Assembly (NCBI RefSeq): GCF_002104995.1
Contig: NW_024468249.1
Span: forward strand, 2,976,001-3,040,000
Reading direction: 5' to 3'
DNA length: 64,000 nt
From: Linderina pennispora
Lineage: Eukaryota; Kickxellomycota; Kickxellomycetes; Kickxellales; Kickxellaceae
Shown piece by piece: positions 1 through 9,900 of this stretch; position 1 is the first letter of the stretch, and every line of letters starts with the position of its first letter. The notes under the pieces were generated by a model. That model saw only the letters and a program-made list of their open reading frames with translations. It searched no databases and was not told the DNA's origin. The translations under genes were made by a program, and so were the position numbers.

Positions 1-175
1 ATGTGTATTTGTAACGAGCGCAAAAATGCAGGAAAGAGTTTTGAAAACAAAAAATAAAATTCGAAGTGATGGTTTTCAGGGACCACGGCCATTAGCAATC
101 AGAGCCAGTTTATGGAGACTGCTCACCGATCCCTTGCAACCGCTGATTTTCTTGTACAGTATCTCAGAACTCGAC

Positions 176-239
176 TGGTTCAGAACTCCACTGGTTTAGA
201 ACTCCCCTGGTTCAGAACTCCCCTGGTTCAGAACTCCAC
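176..239. repeat. 16-bp tandem repeat, four units
   Basis: Four head-to-tail 16-bp units with consensus TGGTTYAGAACTCCMC fill this stretch, followed by a partial fifth unit. The stop codon and last codons of the GDSL-like gene on the minus strand lie inside the repeat. Slippage here would therefore change the C-terminus of that protein. The remaining 175 bases at the window edge show no gene. Confidence 0.9.
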
Positions 240-1649
240 TGGTGCCGGACGCATGGGGCAGGCATATCCGAGCATCTCCTCTTCGAGCTCCTTCAGCCGT
301 GTTGAGTTCTTCATGGCTGTATCCAAGCTTCCGTGGGCGACACGGTAGTGCCACATCCTCAAGCGCACATTCAGATCGCGCGCCATCCAGTAGTGCACTG
401 CAGTGTTCAAGTTGGTGTCGTCCATCCACACGCGATCAAAGCAGCCCTGCGGCTCATCACCACATGTCTGGTTGACCGCCGACGGGTTGAAGTCAAAGCA
501 CTGCGGGTTCTTTTGGGCATGCTTGATGAAGTGGTAGGCGTCATACACCATTATGTGCAGCTTGGCTTGTGGCGCAGCGGGAGCTGCCATGGCTGGCTTG
601 CTGCGCCTGTGCAGTCTCAGCAGCGGACGGTGCAGATCGTCGGGGGGTGATGTCTTGGAGTGGATTGACAGAGTGCTCTTTGGCGGCGTCGCCAGGGCTG
701 GTGCGGTGGTGTTGGCTTTGGTCCAGCCATTATGCTCGTGCGGCAGCGTGTGCGAGTAATCTTTGGGTAGGTCAACAGAGAGGAAGTGCGAGATCGGCGA
801 GTCGGTCCTGGTTCTGTGGTTCGGCAGAACTCTCTGCCCTGTTGACGGTGTCAGCTGGAACGTATCGGTCATGGTCGCGTAGCCAACTTGGTTGAACTTG
901 TCAAGAAGTAAGCTGGGCAGCTCCTGTACAATGCTCTGCACAGCGCTCTGCACAAGCAGGCGCTTCTCTGACTTTTCGTTGCGCACCATCGGCATGTCCT
1001 CGACCGGCGGCGGCGTCAAAAGAACCACAAAGTTGACCTTGTTGTGAGACTCGTGCTCCATCTGGATGATGTCCTGGAATACACTGTCGATGATATCTTC
1101 GGTGGTGAAGTTTCGATTCCGGTTTGGCGACCCAATCCCGCCCAAAGCCAGGCAGTCATTCATGCCGGTCCACACTGTGTATAGCGTGGTGTCTGTCTCT
1201 GGGTATGCGGCATGCCGTGATTTCAACATGAACCCGCGCACTTGCTGGTGCGTGCTTGGGATGTAATGGCCAAGCAGGCTCCCTGGCAGCAGAGCATTAT
1301 CGGTGGTGGCCCCGCCGTGGGCAAAATTGCGCATCTTGACCTTCTCCAGCCCGCCAAAGTTTGTAATCAGGTTGTCGATCCAGTTTGGTCCGTTGCTGAA
1401 CCGGTGGTGCCAGTAGGAATGGTCGTTCGGGTATTTCCCACCGGTGATGTGAGCGCCGTTGCCGCAGTCCGTCAGCTCGTCGCCGAACGACACGACTGTG
1501 GTCCAGGGCGACGGGAAGTCGTGGTGCCGGAAATGGGATAGGGCTATGATGCGACTGATGATTATTGCCAGAGTGGCAATGGTGATCAGCGGGTAGAACG
1601 CATAGGAGTGTTCGGCGAGCGGCTTCTGCAGCTGGTGGTAGTACCCCAT
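228..1649 (-). CDS. GDSL/SGNH hydrolase-like membrane protein, probably catalytically inactive
   Basis: This 473-aa protein has one hydrophobic segment at about residues 19-38, which fits a signal anchor with the bulk outside the cytosol. The GDSL-family blocks are recognisable. Block I reads SFGDELTDCGN at 54-64, the NFAHGGATT motif is at 108-116, block III is TGMND at 161-165, and block V is WMDDTNLNTAVH at 408-419. In active family members block I is GDS(L) and block V contains D-x-x-H before the TAVH run. Here the serine is Glu58 and the expected histidine is Asn413, so two catalytic positions are replaced. A Pro/Ser/Thr-rich low-complexity stretch lies at about 310-362. The gene is divergent from the coiled-coil gene starting at 2432. 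Fold assignment is good; loss of esterase activity is inferred from the substitutions. Confidence 0.75.
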   Translation of the reverse strand: MGYYHQLQKPLAEHSYAFYPLITIATLAIIISRIIALSHFRHHDFPSPWTTVVSFGDELTDCGNGAHITGGKYPNDHSYWHHRFSNGPNWIDNLITNFGGLEKVKMRNFAHGGATTDNALLPGSLLGHYIPSTHQQVRGFMLKSRHAAYPETDTTLYTVWTGMNDCLALGGIGSPNRNRNFTTEDIIDSVFQDIIQMEHESHNKVNFVVLLTPPPVEDMPMVRNEKSEKRLLVQSAVQSIVQELPSLLLDKFNQVGYATMTDTFQLTPSTGQRVLPNHRTRTDSPISHFLSVDLPKDYSHTLPHEHNGWTKANTTAPALATPPKSTLSIHSKTSPPDDLHRPLLRLHRRSKPAMAAPAAPQAKLHIMVYDAYHFIKHAQKNPQCFDFNPSAVNQTCGDEPQGCFDRVWMDDTNLNTAVHYWMARDLNVRLRMWHYRVAHGSLDTAMKNSTRLKELEEEMLGYACPMRPAPVEF

Positions 1650-2431
1650 CGGCGTGAGTCGGGTTGTGCTGGTCGAAAAGGAATATACAAGAGGATATTG
1701 GCTGTTGCTGGAATATTCAAGACGCCGTTATATGGGCCAGGCACACCCGTCCGCCGGTAGATGTGCACGCTTTATACACCATCCACTAGTTGCCAGAAAT
1801 AACCGTCAGCTTCCAAGGGCCATCACCATGCGCGCATTTGACACCCCGGGCATATTATTAGACCGCTCTTCCAGGGATCGCGGGACAGGGAGCAGAGGAG
1901 GGAAAATAGCAAACTCCTGGCGCGTTACTGCGCACCAGCAAACAGGGCCATCTCGACATGTGAAGGTAGCCCTAAAAAAAGCACAGGCGACATTTCTCCT
2001 CCCAAGCACAGCACCAGCCCTCCTGCACCGCTGCCCTTGTTTTGGCGCCAGTTCCCAGATGCAAGTGCTCCTGATCGCTGCACGGCGAGCATTGGCTGAC
2101 CGCGCAGTTCCGCAAGCACGGCCAATCTATTTGCTTCTACAAACCGCTCTCTTGCTCAGACTCAGCAACACACCAGCACAGCCCTCGCTGTTCTCCCTCT
2201 GCCCCTCAGGCGCCAGTGGAATCGGCGATTGTGCGGCTCTTCTTTGCTTCCTGCGATTTTTAACGGCCCCTCACTCGACTATTAACGACCTTTTCATTTT
2301 GTAACGAGCCTTGCGCCTCCACTATTTCTTCCCCCGCATACCTGCACTATTTTGTTGGCCAACAAACATACAAACACACTATCTCTCTTTCTCTCTCTTC
2401 ACATATTCTTACTCGTGTCTCAATTTGCTTT
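1650..2431. other. divergent intergenic region, no gene seen
   Basis: This 782-bp region separates two divergent genes. A long open frame on the plus strand (about 216 codons) shows no domain and ends before the next gene, so I do not call it. The last 70 bases before 2432 are pyrimidine-rich (CTCTCTTTCTC-type), typical of a fungal core promoter or 5' leader for the downstream plus-strand gene. Confidence 0.5.
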
Positions 2432-3655
2432 ATGGACATTGTACATTCCAGCGATTCCTGGCCACAGCGACGCAGTCCGTTCCCGCTAACACCGCCCATG
2501 GCAGGCTCCCCACGCCGCCGACGCAAACCCCTGCCTGGCCCGCACACGCCGTTTTTTGCCGACACAGTGGACCTGTGGGACACTGAATCTATTGCATCGC
2601 AGTCGTCAACACCAACCCTGCAGTCGCACACACCCCCGTTTAACGATGACGAGTATTTCTTCCAAGTAAAGCAGCACAAACGCACCATCAATGACCTCTC
2701 GCGACAGCTGGACAGCCGTGAGGCCGAGATTGCGCAGTACCTGGATCAGATCGAAAAGCTCCAGGCCGAAATCGACGAGACAAGACGGCGTGCACAGAGC
2801 GACAGAGGCATTCTGGTCAAGGCTGAGAAGCAAGTGCAATGGCACGAGCGCCAGGCAAAAGCACACCAGGACGAGATTGCACATCTGAAGACATCAGCCC
2901 AGGTAGCTGCTAAACAGACTGAGCGGCGGCACCAGCGTGCAGTCGCTCGTATCAAGAGTAAGCTCGCGTTGGCAGAGACCGAGACCCGCGAGCTAGCTGA
3001 GCGTATCAGGGACTTGCATGCCGAGCTGGATGAGGCCAGACGTCGCGAAGAGCGCCAGGGCCAGGAGCTCCAGGCTACTGAGCGCACAGTCACAGAAGCC
3101 AGGAGCGCCACCGCCGAGGCCAATGCGGTTGCTCAGCACCTGCTGGCACGACTAGACGACCGCAAGCAGTACGTCTGCGAGCTCGAGCGGCAAGTCAGCG
3201 CAATGCGTGCTATTATGAACTCAACCATGGACTATGCGCAGCAAGACTCAGCTGCAGCACCTGCCATGGTGCGCCAGCGCTCGCTTTATGCAGAAATGCT
3301 CAGCGTTGCACACGTCCAGGGCCCGTACACACCACCCGCCTCAACAGCAGCTGAAGTGGCCGGCAGCAGTGATGGCCAAGACACAGCAGATGCCAGCATG
3401 CAGGCGACCGCCGATTGCAGCGGATCGGAAGCACCAGTCGCTTTTGGGACAGTGGGCTGGGCTGCTGTGTATTTGCACCTGATCTGGGCCATGTACTGCC
3501 GGCTCTGGCTCCGCCCCCTGTGGCACATGCTAGGCGCCGTTGTGATGGCTGTGCTAGGTGTTCTGGTACTCCAGCCGCTCGAGCTGCTTCTGCCAAAACG
3601 CGTATTCCGGCTGCTGGCTCCCAGCAGCAGGCTGAGGCCGAAGCCGGCCAAATAA
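2432..3655 (+). CDS. coiled-coil protein with C-terminal membrane segment
   Basis: This 407-aa protein begins with a basic Pro/Ser/Arg-rich region (1-60) containing SP/TP sites. A long, highly charged coiled coil follows at about 75-275, rich in Glu, Arg, Gln and Ala in heptad-like spacing. A linker of about 60 residues is rich in Ala, Ser and Thr. Near the C-terminus is a hydrophobic region at about 337-390 with many Trp and Leu residues, which could be one or two membrane segments, followed by a basic tail. The layout resembles tail-anchored tethers or golgins, but I cannot assign a family. A second in-frame Met at residue 23 is an alternative start. It lies between the GDSL-like gene and the UNC93-like gene. 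Confidence 0.7.
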   Translation: MDIVHSSDSWPQRRSPFPLTPPMAGSPRRRRKPLPGPHTPFFADTVDLWDTESIASQSSTPTLQSHTPPFNDDEYFFQVKQHKRTINDLSRQLDSREAEIAQYLDQIEKLQAEIDETRRRAQSDRGILVKAEKQVQWHERQAKAHQDEIAHLKTSAQVAAKQTERRHQRAVARIKSKLALAETETRELAERIRDLHAELDEARRREERQGQELQATERTVTEARSATAEANAVAQHLLARLDDRKQYVCELERQVSAMRAIMNSTMDYAQQDSAAAPAMVRQRSLYAEMLSVAHVQGPYTPPASTAAEVAGSSDGQDTADASMQATADCSGSEAPVAFGTVGWAAVYLHLIWAMYCRLWLRPLWHMLGAVVMAVLGVLVLQPLELLLPKRVFRLLAPSSRLRPKPAK

Positions 3656-4158
3656 TGGCCCTGCGGCATCTGTCGGTGTATTTGTATCGCTCTGTTCCTT
3701 CCTTTCGCTTTCCACCCATTGTATTCTGTGTGAATGCATGATAGCAAACTGTCTGCCGTCTGGTGTCTGTTGGAGAATCATTCCGGGTGCTATGTTGACG
3801 CACTCCTGCTACAAGGCTGTTTGCACGCAGTCTGTTTTGGCCGACTGAATTGGCAGCGCACAGTGAGTGCGTCTTGGCCTGTGGCTTAGCATGCCACCGC
3901 GTATCCCTACTGCCCATCTAGGATCTCTCGGCACGGATGTTCGGCCATGTGGGCTGTGCCACTCCGGCAAACGCAGACACAATGCAGCACATACACAGGC
4001 AGCAGCAACTGCTCGTCAGCTGGGCGCCGACACAGGCTATTAATAATGCTGCATACCCGGTGTTGTGCACAAGAGCCAGTCTTGCTGGAACCCTCTGCCA
4101 TCGCCACACTCTTCCGCATATCTCTCCACTCTCGTCGCCTCTGCTCATATACTTACGC
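3656..4158. other. intergenic region and probable 5' leader of the UNC93-like gene
   Basis: An open frame runs from 3937 into the transporter gene, but its first 74 codons encode a His/Ala/Thr mix unlike any transporter N-terminus. I treat it as an untranslated leader. Nothing else is seen. Confidence 0.45.
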
Positions 4159-5595
4159 ATGGTCCGTTACAACAGTCCGCTGGGGCAGGTGCTCATCATC
4201 AGCAGTGTGTGCTTTCTGTGTCCAGGCATGTTCAACGCGTTGAACGGGCTAGGCGGTGCTGGGCAACTCGACACAAGCACAAGCAACAACGCAAACACAG
4301 CGCTATACGCAACATTCTGCGTGTTTAGCATTCTGGGCGGCGGCATAGTCAATGTCTGCGGTGTTCGATATCCGACAGCAGCAGCCTGCCTCACATATGC
4401 ATTCTACACTGGTTCCTACGTGTTCTACAACCACACTGGCCACAGCTACTTAACCATTGTTGCGGGCTGCGTGCTGGGCATAGGTGCTGGCGTGCTGTGG
4501 GCTGCCCAGGGCGTGGTAATGGTAGCGTATCCTATGGAACACGAAAAGGGACGCTTCATTTCAATATTCTGGGTCATTTTCAATCTAGGCGGCCTGATCG
4601 GCGGCCTGCTCCCATTTGCATTAAACTTTTACCATTCGGGGTCGCTCACAGACGCAGTTTACCTTATGTTTGTCATGCTGGAGTGCTTTGGCGCGCTGAT
4701 GGCGCTGATGCTAGCCCCGTCGACCGAGATCATTCGCAATAATGGCACGCGTGCAAGTGTAGTCGATAGGCACAGCGTGCGACGCGAATCAGTAGAGATA
4801 ATACGTCTACTGGCCAACAAATGGATGCTGTTGCTGCTGCCCATGTCGTTCACCTCAAACTTCTTTTACGGGTACCAGTTCTCACAGTACAATGCTGCTA
4901 TTTTCACACTGCGCACGCGGTCTTTCAACAACTTGCTCTACTGGCTATCCCAGATCATTGGGTCTTTTGTCCTGTCGCTGCTGCTGGATGCCTCGCGGTG
5001 GCCGCGCCAGACACGGGGTCGCTACGCAGTCCTCATAACCTCACTGGCATTTAATGCAGTGTGGGCGGCAACCTTGGTTGTCCAGTTGCGGTACACTCGG
5101 GGAATGCCGGACACCGATTACACAGGCGGCCCAGTAGACTTTCTACAAGGTAGTCGGGCAGTGGGCCCGATCTTCTTGTACTTCTTCATGGGAATGGTTG
5201 ACGCATGGTACCAAAATGTAGCATACTGGGTAATCGGGACGCTTACCAATGACACCAAAATCACCGCGCGATATATTGGTTTTTACAAGGGCGTACAGTC
5301 GCTGGGCGCCGCGGTCTCTTGGCAGATCGGTGCTCGTAAGGTGCCCTTTCTCAACCAAGTAATCGGAAATTGGATACTGCTATTGGCTTCATTGCCCACC
5401 ATGTTTTACACTGTCGCGCAAATCGAGGACAAGCCGATGGAGAGCCAGCTGGCATTTGCCCTGATGGACGATGACAACTCCATCATTGCCAGCACCTTTG
5501 AGAGCGACTTAATTTCTCGCTCACTGGAACGACCGTGCTCAGCCCCTGTCAGCTCACATCGTCACACGCAGCATTTTTACCATGGTAAAACGTAG
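4159..5595 (+). CDS. UNC93-like major-facilitator membrane protein
   Basis: I chose the Met at 4159, giving 478 aa starting MVRYNSPLGQ, because the family begins with a short tail immediately before TM1. The frame extends upstream to 3937 without support. About eleven to twelve hydrophobic segments are visible. TM1 ends in FLCPGMFNALNGLGGAG, a hallmark of fungal UNC93/DUF895 proteins. TM3-TM5 are glycine-rich (GIGAGVLWAAQG). The middle loop is basic and phosphorylatable (about 205-230). The second half starts with the aromatic-rich segment FFYGYQFSQYNAA. UNC93 proteins belong to the MFS superfamily, and most fungal members have no proven substrate. The cytosolic C-tail after about residue 425 is Ser-rich. 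The product is likely in the plasma or an endomembrane. Confidence 0.85.
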   Translation: MVRYNSPLGQVLIISSVCFLCPGMFNALNGLGGAGQLDTSTSNNANTALYATFCVFSILGGGIVNVCGVRYPTAAACLTYAFYTGSYVFYNHTGHSYLTIVAGCVLGIGAGVLWAAQGVVMVAYPMEHEKGRFISIFWVIFNLGGLIGGLLPFALNFYHSGSLTDAVYLMFVMLECFGALMALMLAPSTEIIRNNGTRASVVDRHSVRRESVEIIRLLANKWMLLLLPMSFTSNFFYGYQFSQYNAAIFTLRTRSFNNLLYWLSQIIGSFVLSLLLDASRWPRQTRGRYAVLITSLAFNAVWAATLVVQLRYTRGMPDTDYTGGPVDFLQGSRAVGPIFLYFFMGMVDAWYQNVAYWVIGTLTNDTKITARYIGFYKGVQSLGAAVSWQIGARKVPFLNQVIGNWILLLASLPTMFYTVAQIEDKPMESQLAFALMDDDNSIIASTFESDLISRSLERPCSAPVSSHRHTQHFYHGKT

Positions 5596-6911
5596 AAAAT
5601 AAAGCCTCCGTAGACATGGCAGTATTCCTCCTTTCGCAGTGTTACTGCCATGTGCCTGAGGCAGTGGACCTTGAAGTCGCCTTAGAGGTTGACTCAGCGA
5701 GCCGATAGCTAGGTGCATACGAGCCACTCATCAGTGTATCTTGTGGATGTGAAGGGCCAAAACCATAAAGTAGGAGTGTGGGGCGATGGAAATAGTACTG
5801 TATTTAAAACAAGGTGTCATAACATGTCAAAAATAGCAAATAGCAAATGACATCATACTTTTGAGCTGATGTTATCTTGGGCTACATTTTGTGGAAGCGG
5901 GATATGGACCAAGGGCAAGTGGCCTTTATATGCGATGCATCTATGGTGTCTGGTAGGCTTTTGGTGCTCTGCTATGCTCACGCTAGGTAGGTGCGAAATA
6001 TGTAACCATATGCAGCCGCTGCTGAAAGTGACGAGCATGGTTATTTCCGGTCATTCCTTTTATTGTATTTATTAGGCAGCAATTATATCAACTGCGACCA
6101 GACAAGTAAGCCTTCCATCGGATGGTGCTGTGATTGACTTTGTTAATGCAAATAGCGTTAGTACAAGCCACAGATGTACTTCAGTTGGCTGGAGAATCCA
6201 AGGGTGATACTACACGCGGTGTAAAGTATTTTGATAGCAATTCCAGTAAAAGGCGGAGATATGGCCGCCGCTAACGGGGGCATTAGGGAATGTTTATCTG
6301 TTCAGTTTACTGTGGGGCATTGCAGGCAGCAATGCTGGTGAAAACACCTGGCCAATAAAACTTGACAGAATAAAGCCAGATATAATGTACTCTGGCCAAC
6401 AGGCTCTAGGTTCTCCTGGCGGTATGCATCGAGCCCAGGGTAACAGCGTTGGTATAATACTAGGTGCCTGTGGTATCTGGTTATCCAGCTTTGTATATTC
6501 AAGCGACAAGATTAGTCGGTAAAACAACGACTGTGCATTTCTACGATGCTGCTAATGCCGAACTCGAATGGCATAGCGGCGCACTTTGTACATGTGGGCA
6601 GATGGGAAACTATGTCGCCCGTACAATTCAGGCAACACCATGCAGTAAGCATAGCTCTATGCACCTATGCAGCAGCAGGTGTGCTGTCAGCCGGATTTCT
6701 ACGCAGAGTTGAAAGCGAGCGATGTGTGCGTTGGTGTCGTAATGGCAGCAGTTGAAAAGTCGTTGTGTGCGCCTAAACACAAAGCTGTGGTCACCAGCAA
6801 AGAAGTAGCCGGCAAGGATGGGAGCACTGGCTGATAGAGATGGGGGTGATGGTGGATATGTTGTACTGAGTGATAACCACAGGATATGGCAAATATAGAA
6901 CGACTATAACA
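5596..6911. other. 1.3-kb intergenic region, no gene seen
   Basis: This region lies between the 3' ends of the convergent UNC93-like and SNT1-like genes. Base composition is more AT-rich than the neighbours. The open frames on both strands are under 85 codons and show no recognisable motif. I saw no tRNA-like box A/box B arrangement and no clear repeat. Confidence 0.5.
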
Positions 6912-9900
6912 CTAGCGTGGTCGCTGCTGGTCCGGATACCGCTGCAGATCATCGTATGGCTGCTGGGGCGGCTGCGGCGGCGGATACCGCTGTTGGTGTA
7001 GTGGGGGTGGTGCCTGTGGATGGCCAATTGGCGATCGCTGGTGCATCACCGGCATACGTTGGTGCTGCTGCTGCTGAGACGGTGGCGGGGGTTGCTGCAT
7101 ATAGAAATGCGAGTGAGCTGGCGGGGCTGGAGTATGGCTGGGTGCAGACATCGGGTATGTTTGCGGCAGACTTGCAGGCGGCAGGTATGCAGGCTGGCGA
7201 GATGGCATCTGACCATGCATCTGGGAAACCTGTGGTGACTGGCCAATTACACGTTGCTGATGCTGCTGGACAGGAATATGCGGTGTTGGCTGCGGCTGAG
7301 GCGGCGGCGGTGACGAGTGGGTCATGATGGGAGGCAGCACTGTGGTCTGCTGCCTCCCTTCGCTGCCCATTGGGTGGCCGGGTGGTGGTGGTATGTACCC
7401 GGCGCTTGTGCGAGGTGGGGCGGGCTGGTACATTTGCACTGGAGGCTGCTGGTGCGTGGGGTACGGGTGTGCTGGCGAGGCTAGGCGCGGCTGGAAGGCA
7501 GTGGGGCCAGCAGACGCTGGTCGTGGGCTCACAATCGGAGGTGAGCGACTGTGCACTGGCTGGAAGGCACTGATTGGGGACGACTGTATCGGCTGGCTGT
7601 TGGAAATATGCGAGGTGCCAGCTGGAATATGCGGTGGCACCGGCTCGATCGGGCGATTTGAACTGGGCGGCAACGGCTGCTGCTGTGGTTTGCTGGAAGC
7701 AGGCCGTCCAGCCTCCATCATTGAGGCCAACGCCAACGCAGCCATGCCCGTTGCCTCATCGTCGTTGCTCACAGCAGGTTTTGGTGGAGCAGAGGCTGGC
7801 TCCTGCCACTTGCTGGTCGGTGGGGGTGGCTCATCGTCGTTGAGCAGAGCGTTGATTTTGGTCACGCTCATCTTGCGAGGCTCGCTGTTGGTGATGCTTG
7901 CTATATTCAGCGCACTGTGCGGATGCGGCGGCAGCGACGCTGGGCTGTAGGTGCGAGTGGCATTGATGCGGGGAAGCGGGCTGGAAATACGCGGCCGCTG
8001 ATGCACAGGCGGAGCAGGTGACGATGAGAACCGGGGTAGACCGTCGACCGGGGGCGGGGTGGGCTGGGACGATGGGGTGTCTGAATCGCCGCGATGGGTG
8101 ACTACGGGCAGTCGATCGGGCATATCATGGCCACGCACCATCAATGGAGGCAGGGAGTAGGCTGGCTGGTGCGGCTGTTGCTGGGAGGGCGCATAGGATG
8201 GGGCAATGGGAGAGGGTCGTGGCTGCTGTTGCGCCTGCTGCTGCTGAGGCTGCTGCTGTTGCTGAGTAGCCCACATTGGCCTGGTGGGGTGAGACTGACC
8301 GATCGAGGCCGGGGGCTGATGGTGGAAGGTATGGGCAGTCTGGATCTGCGATGGGGGATATCTCTGCGCTTTGGTAACGCCAGCACTGCGTGGGCCATCC
8401 TGGGCGAACGGCGGTGGAGGGACAGCAACGGATGGGCGCGCAACCACCACCGCCCTGCCGCCATCAATGCCGATGGTCGGGATGCTGGTCAGCGTAGCTG
8501 GCGCAGTGATGGGCTGGGCAGCAATAGGCTGGGCATGGTGGGGCTGGTTGACTGCCAGGCTCATTGCCAGCGGCATGTTCTCAGGCACAGCCGGCGAGGT
8601 TCTGGATTCAGTCTTGCGCTTCCGGCCGCGCTTCTCCTTCCGCGGGGCAGCGCCAGCTGCGTCGGCAGAGGCACCAGCAGGGTGGGTGGAGCTGGAGCCA
8701 GGCACTACATAGGGAGCCATTGGTGGCACAGTGCCAGCAGCCTTGTTGCGCTCGTACTCGGCCAGAACCACATCCAGCTTCAGTTTCTCGCGGTTGGTGC
8801 GGAAGTAGTTGCGGGCCTGAGTGGCGGTCTTGGAGCCAATGGCCTCGGCAATTGCTGCCCAGTCAGGGCCAAGGCGAGCCACGTAGTGCATGAAGGCCGA
8901 GCGCTCATGTACCGACCAGTACGACGAGTAGCCGCTCTTCTTTGCAGTCATGGCGCCTGACGCAGCCGGCGACGGTGTGCGCAGCGGGCCATGGTGGGCA
9001 ACTCCAGTGGGCGACTCGCCAGCAAAGGCGACGCCCGGTGTCATGGGGCTCTTGGAGATGGGCTTCGACGGGAGCACCAGCGACGAGACAGTCTGCGACG
9101 GGGCACCCATTAGCTCAGGGCGAACCTGGGCAATATCGGACATGCGGCGCTGCTGGCTGTGCGCTGGTAGCTGAGCGACAGCAGATAGTGGGCGCGAGCT
9201 GTCGCTGGGCACGCGTGGCGCAGGCAAACCGGCGGGTGCTAGCGGGGTCGGTGACGAGCGGCAGCTGGCAGCCAGCACAGCGGCTTCCTCAGCACCCTGG
9301 GCGGCCAGAACCTCAGCAAGCTGGGCAGCTAACGGGGTCTCGTCATCGTCGTCATCGTCGTCGTCTGAATTGGCGTTTGAGCGCAAATGCTGCGGACGAT
9401 ACTCTGGCTCGGGTGGAGACATGGCGCGTGGGCGCTTAGCAGCAGGCTCGGCTGCCGTATCGCTGCTGGCAGGCGGGGGCAAGACCAGTGGGTGGGGAAT
9501 GTGGGTGGCCTTTGACAAGCTGCTCCTGGGCTTTGGCGGCTTAGGCTTTGTGTTGGCCTGTGGCAGCACAAGAGGGATGGTCGCTTGAAGCCGGCGGAGG
9601 CGACGCCAGGGGCTTTGGTGTCACAGCAGCACCGGCGGACCGACTCGGCAGTGATGGGGATGATCTCGCTGACCATCTTGCCGCCAGGGGTGCGGTAGTG
9701 GTAATAAAAGTAGCGGCACTGGGCCATGGTCTTTGTTGGCATCAGCGACGCAACCTGGGCAAAGTCAATGGCAAACTTGTGGAAGGCCCGCAGCACGCGT
9801 CGGCGGTCGTCACGACCCCACACGGCAGCACCGACCAGCACCTTATCTTCGGCACCAGCCAGCTCCTCGACCAAAGCGTCCAGCAAGGGGGCTGAGGCCG

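Noticed and set aside
1654-2304. 216-codon open frame between the first two genes
   Set aside because: No domain, mixed composition, lies in a divergent promoter region; chance frame in GC-rich DNA.
8094-8960. 288-codon plus-strand frame opposite the SNT1-like gene
   Set aside because: Mirror frame of the Gln/Pro-rich coding strand; Leu/Gly/Arg/Trp bias without motifs.
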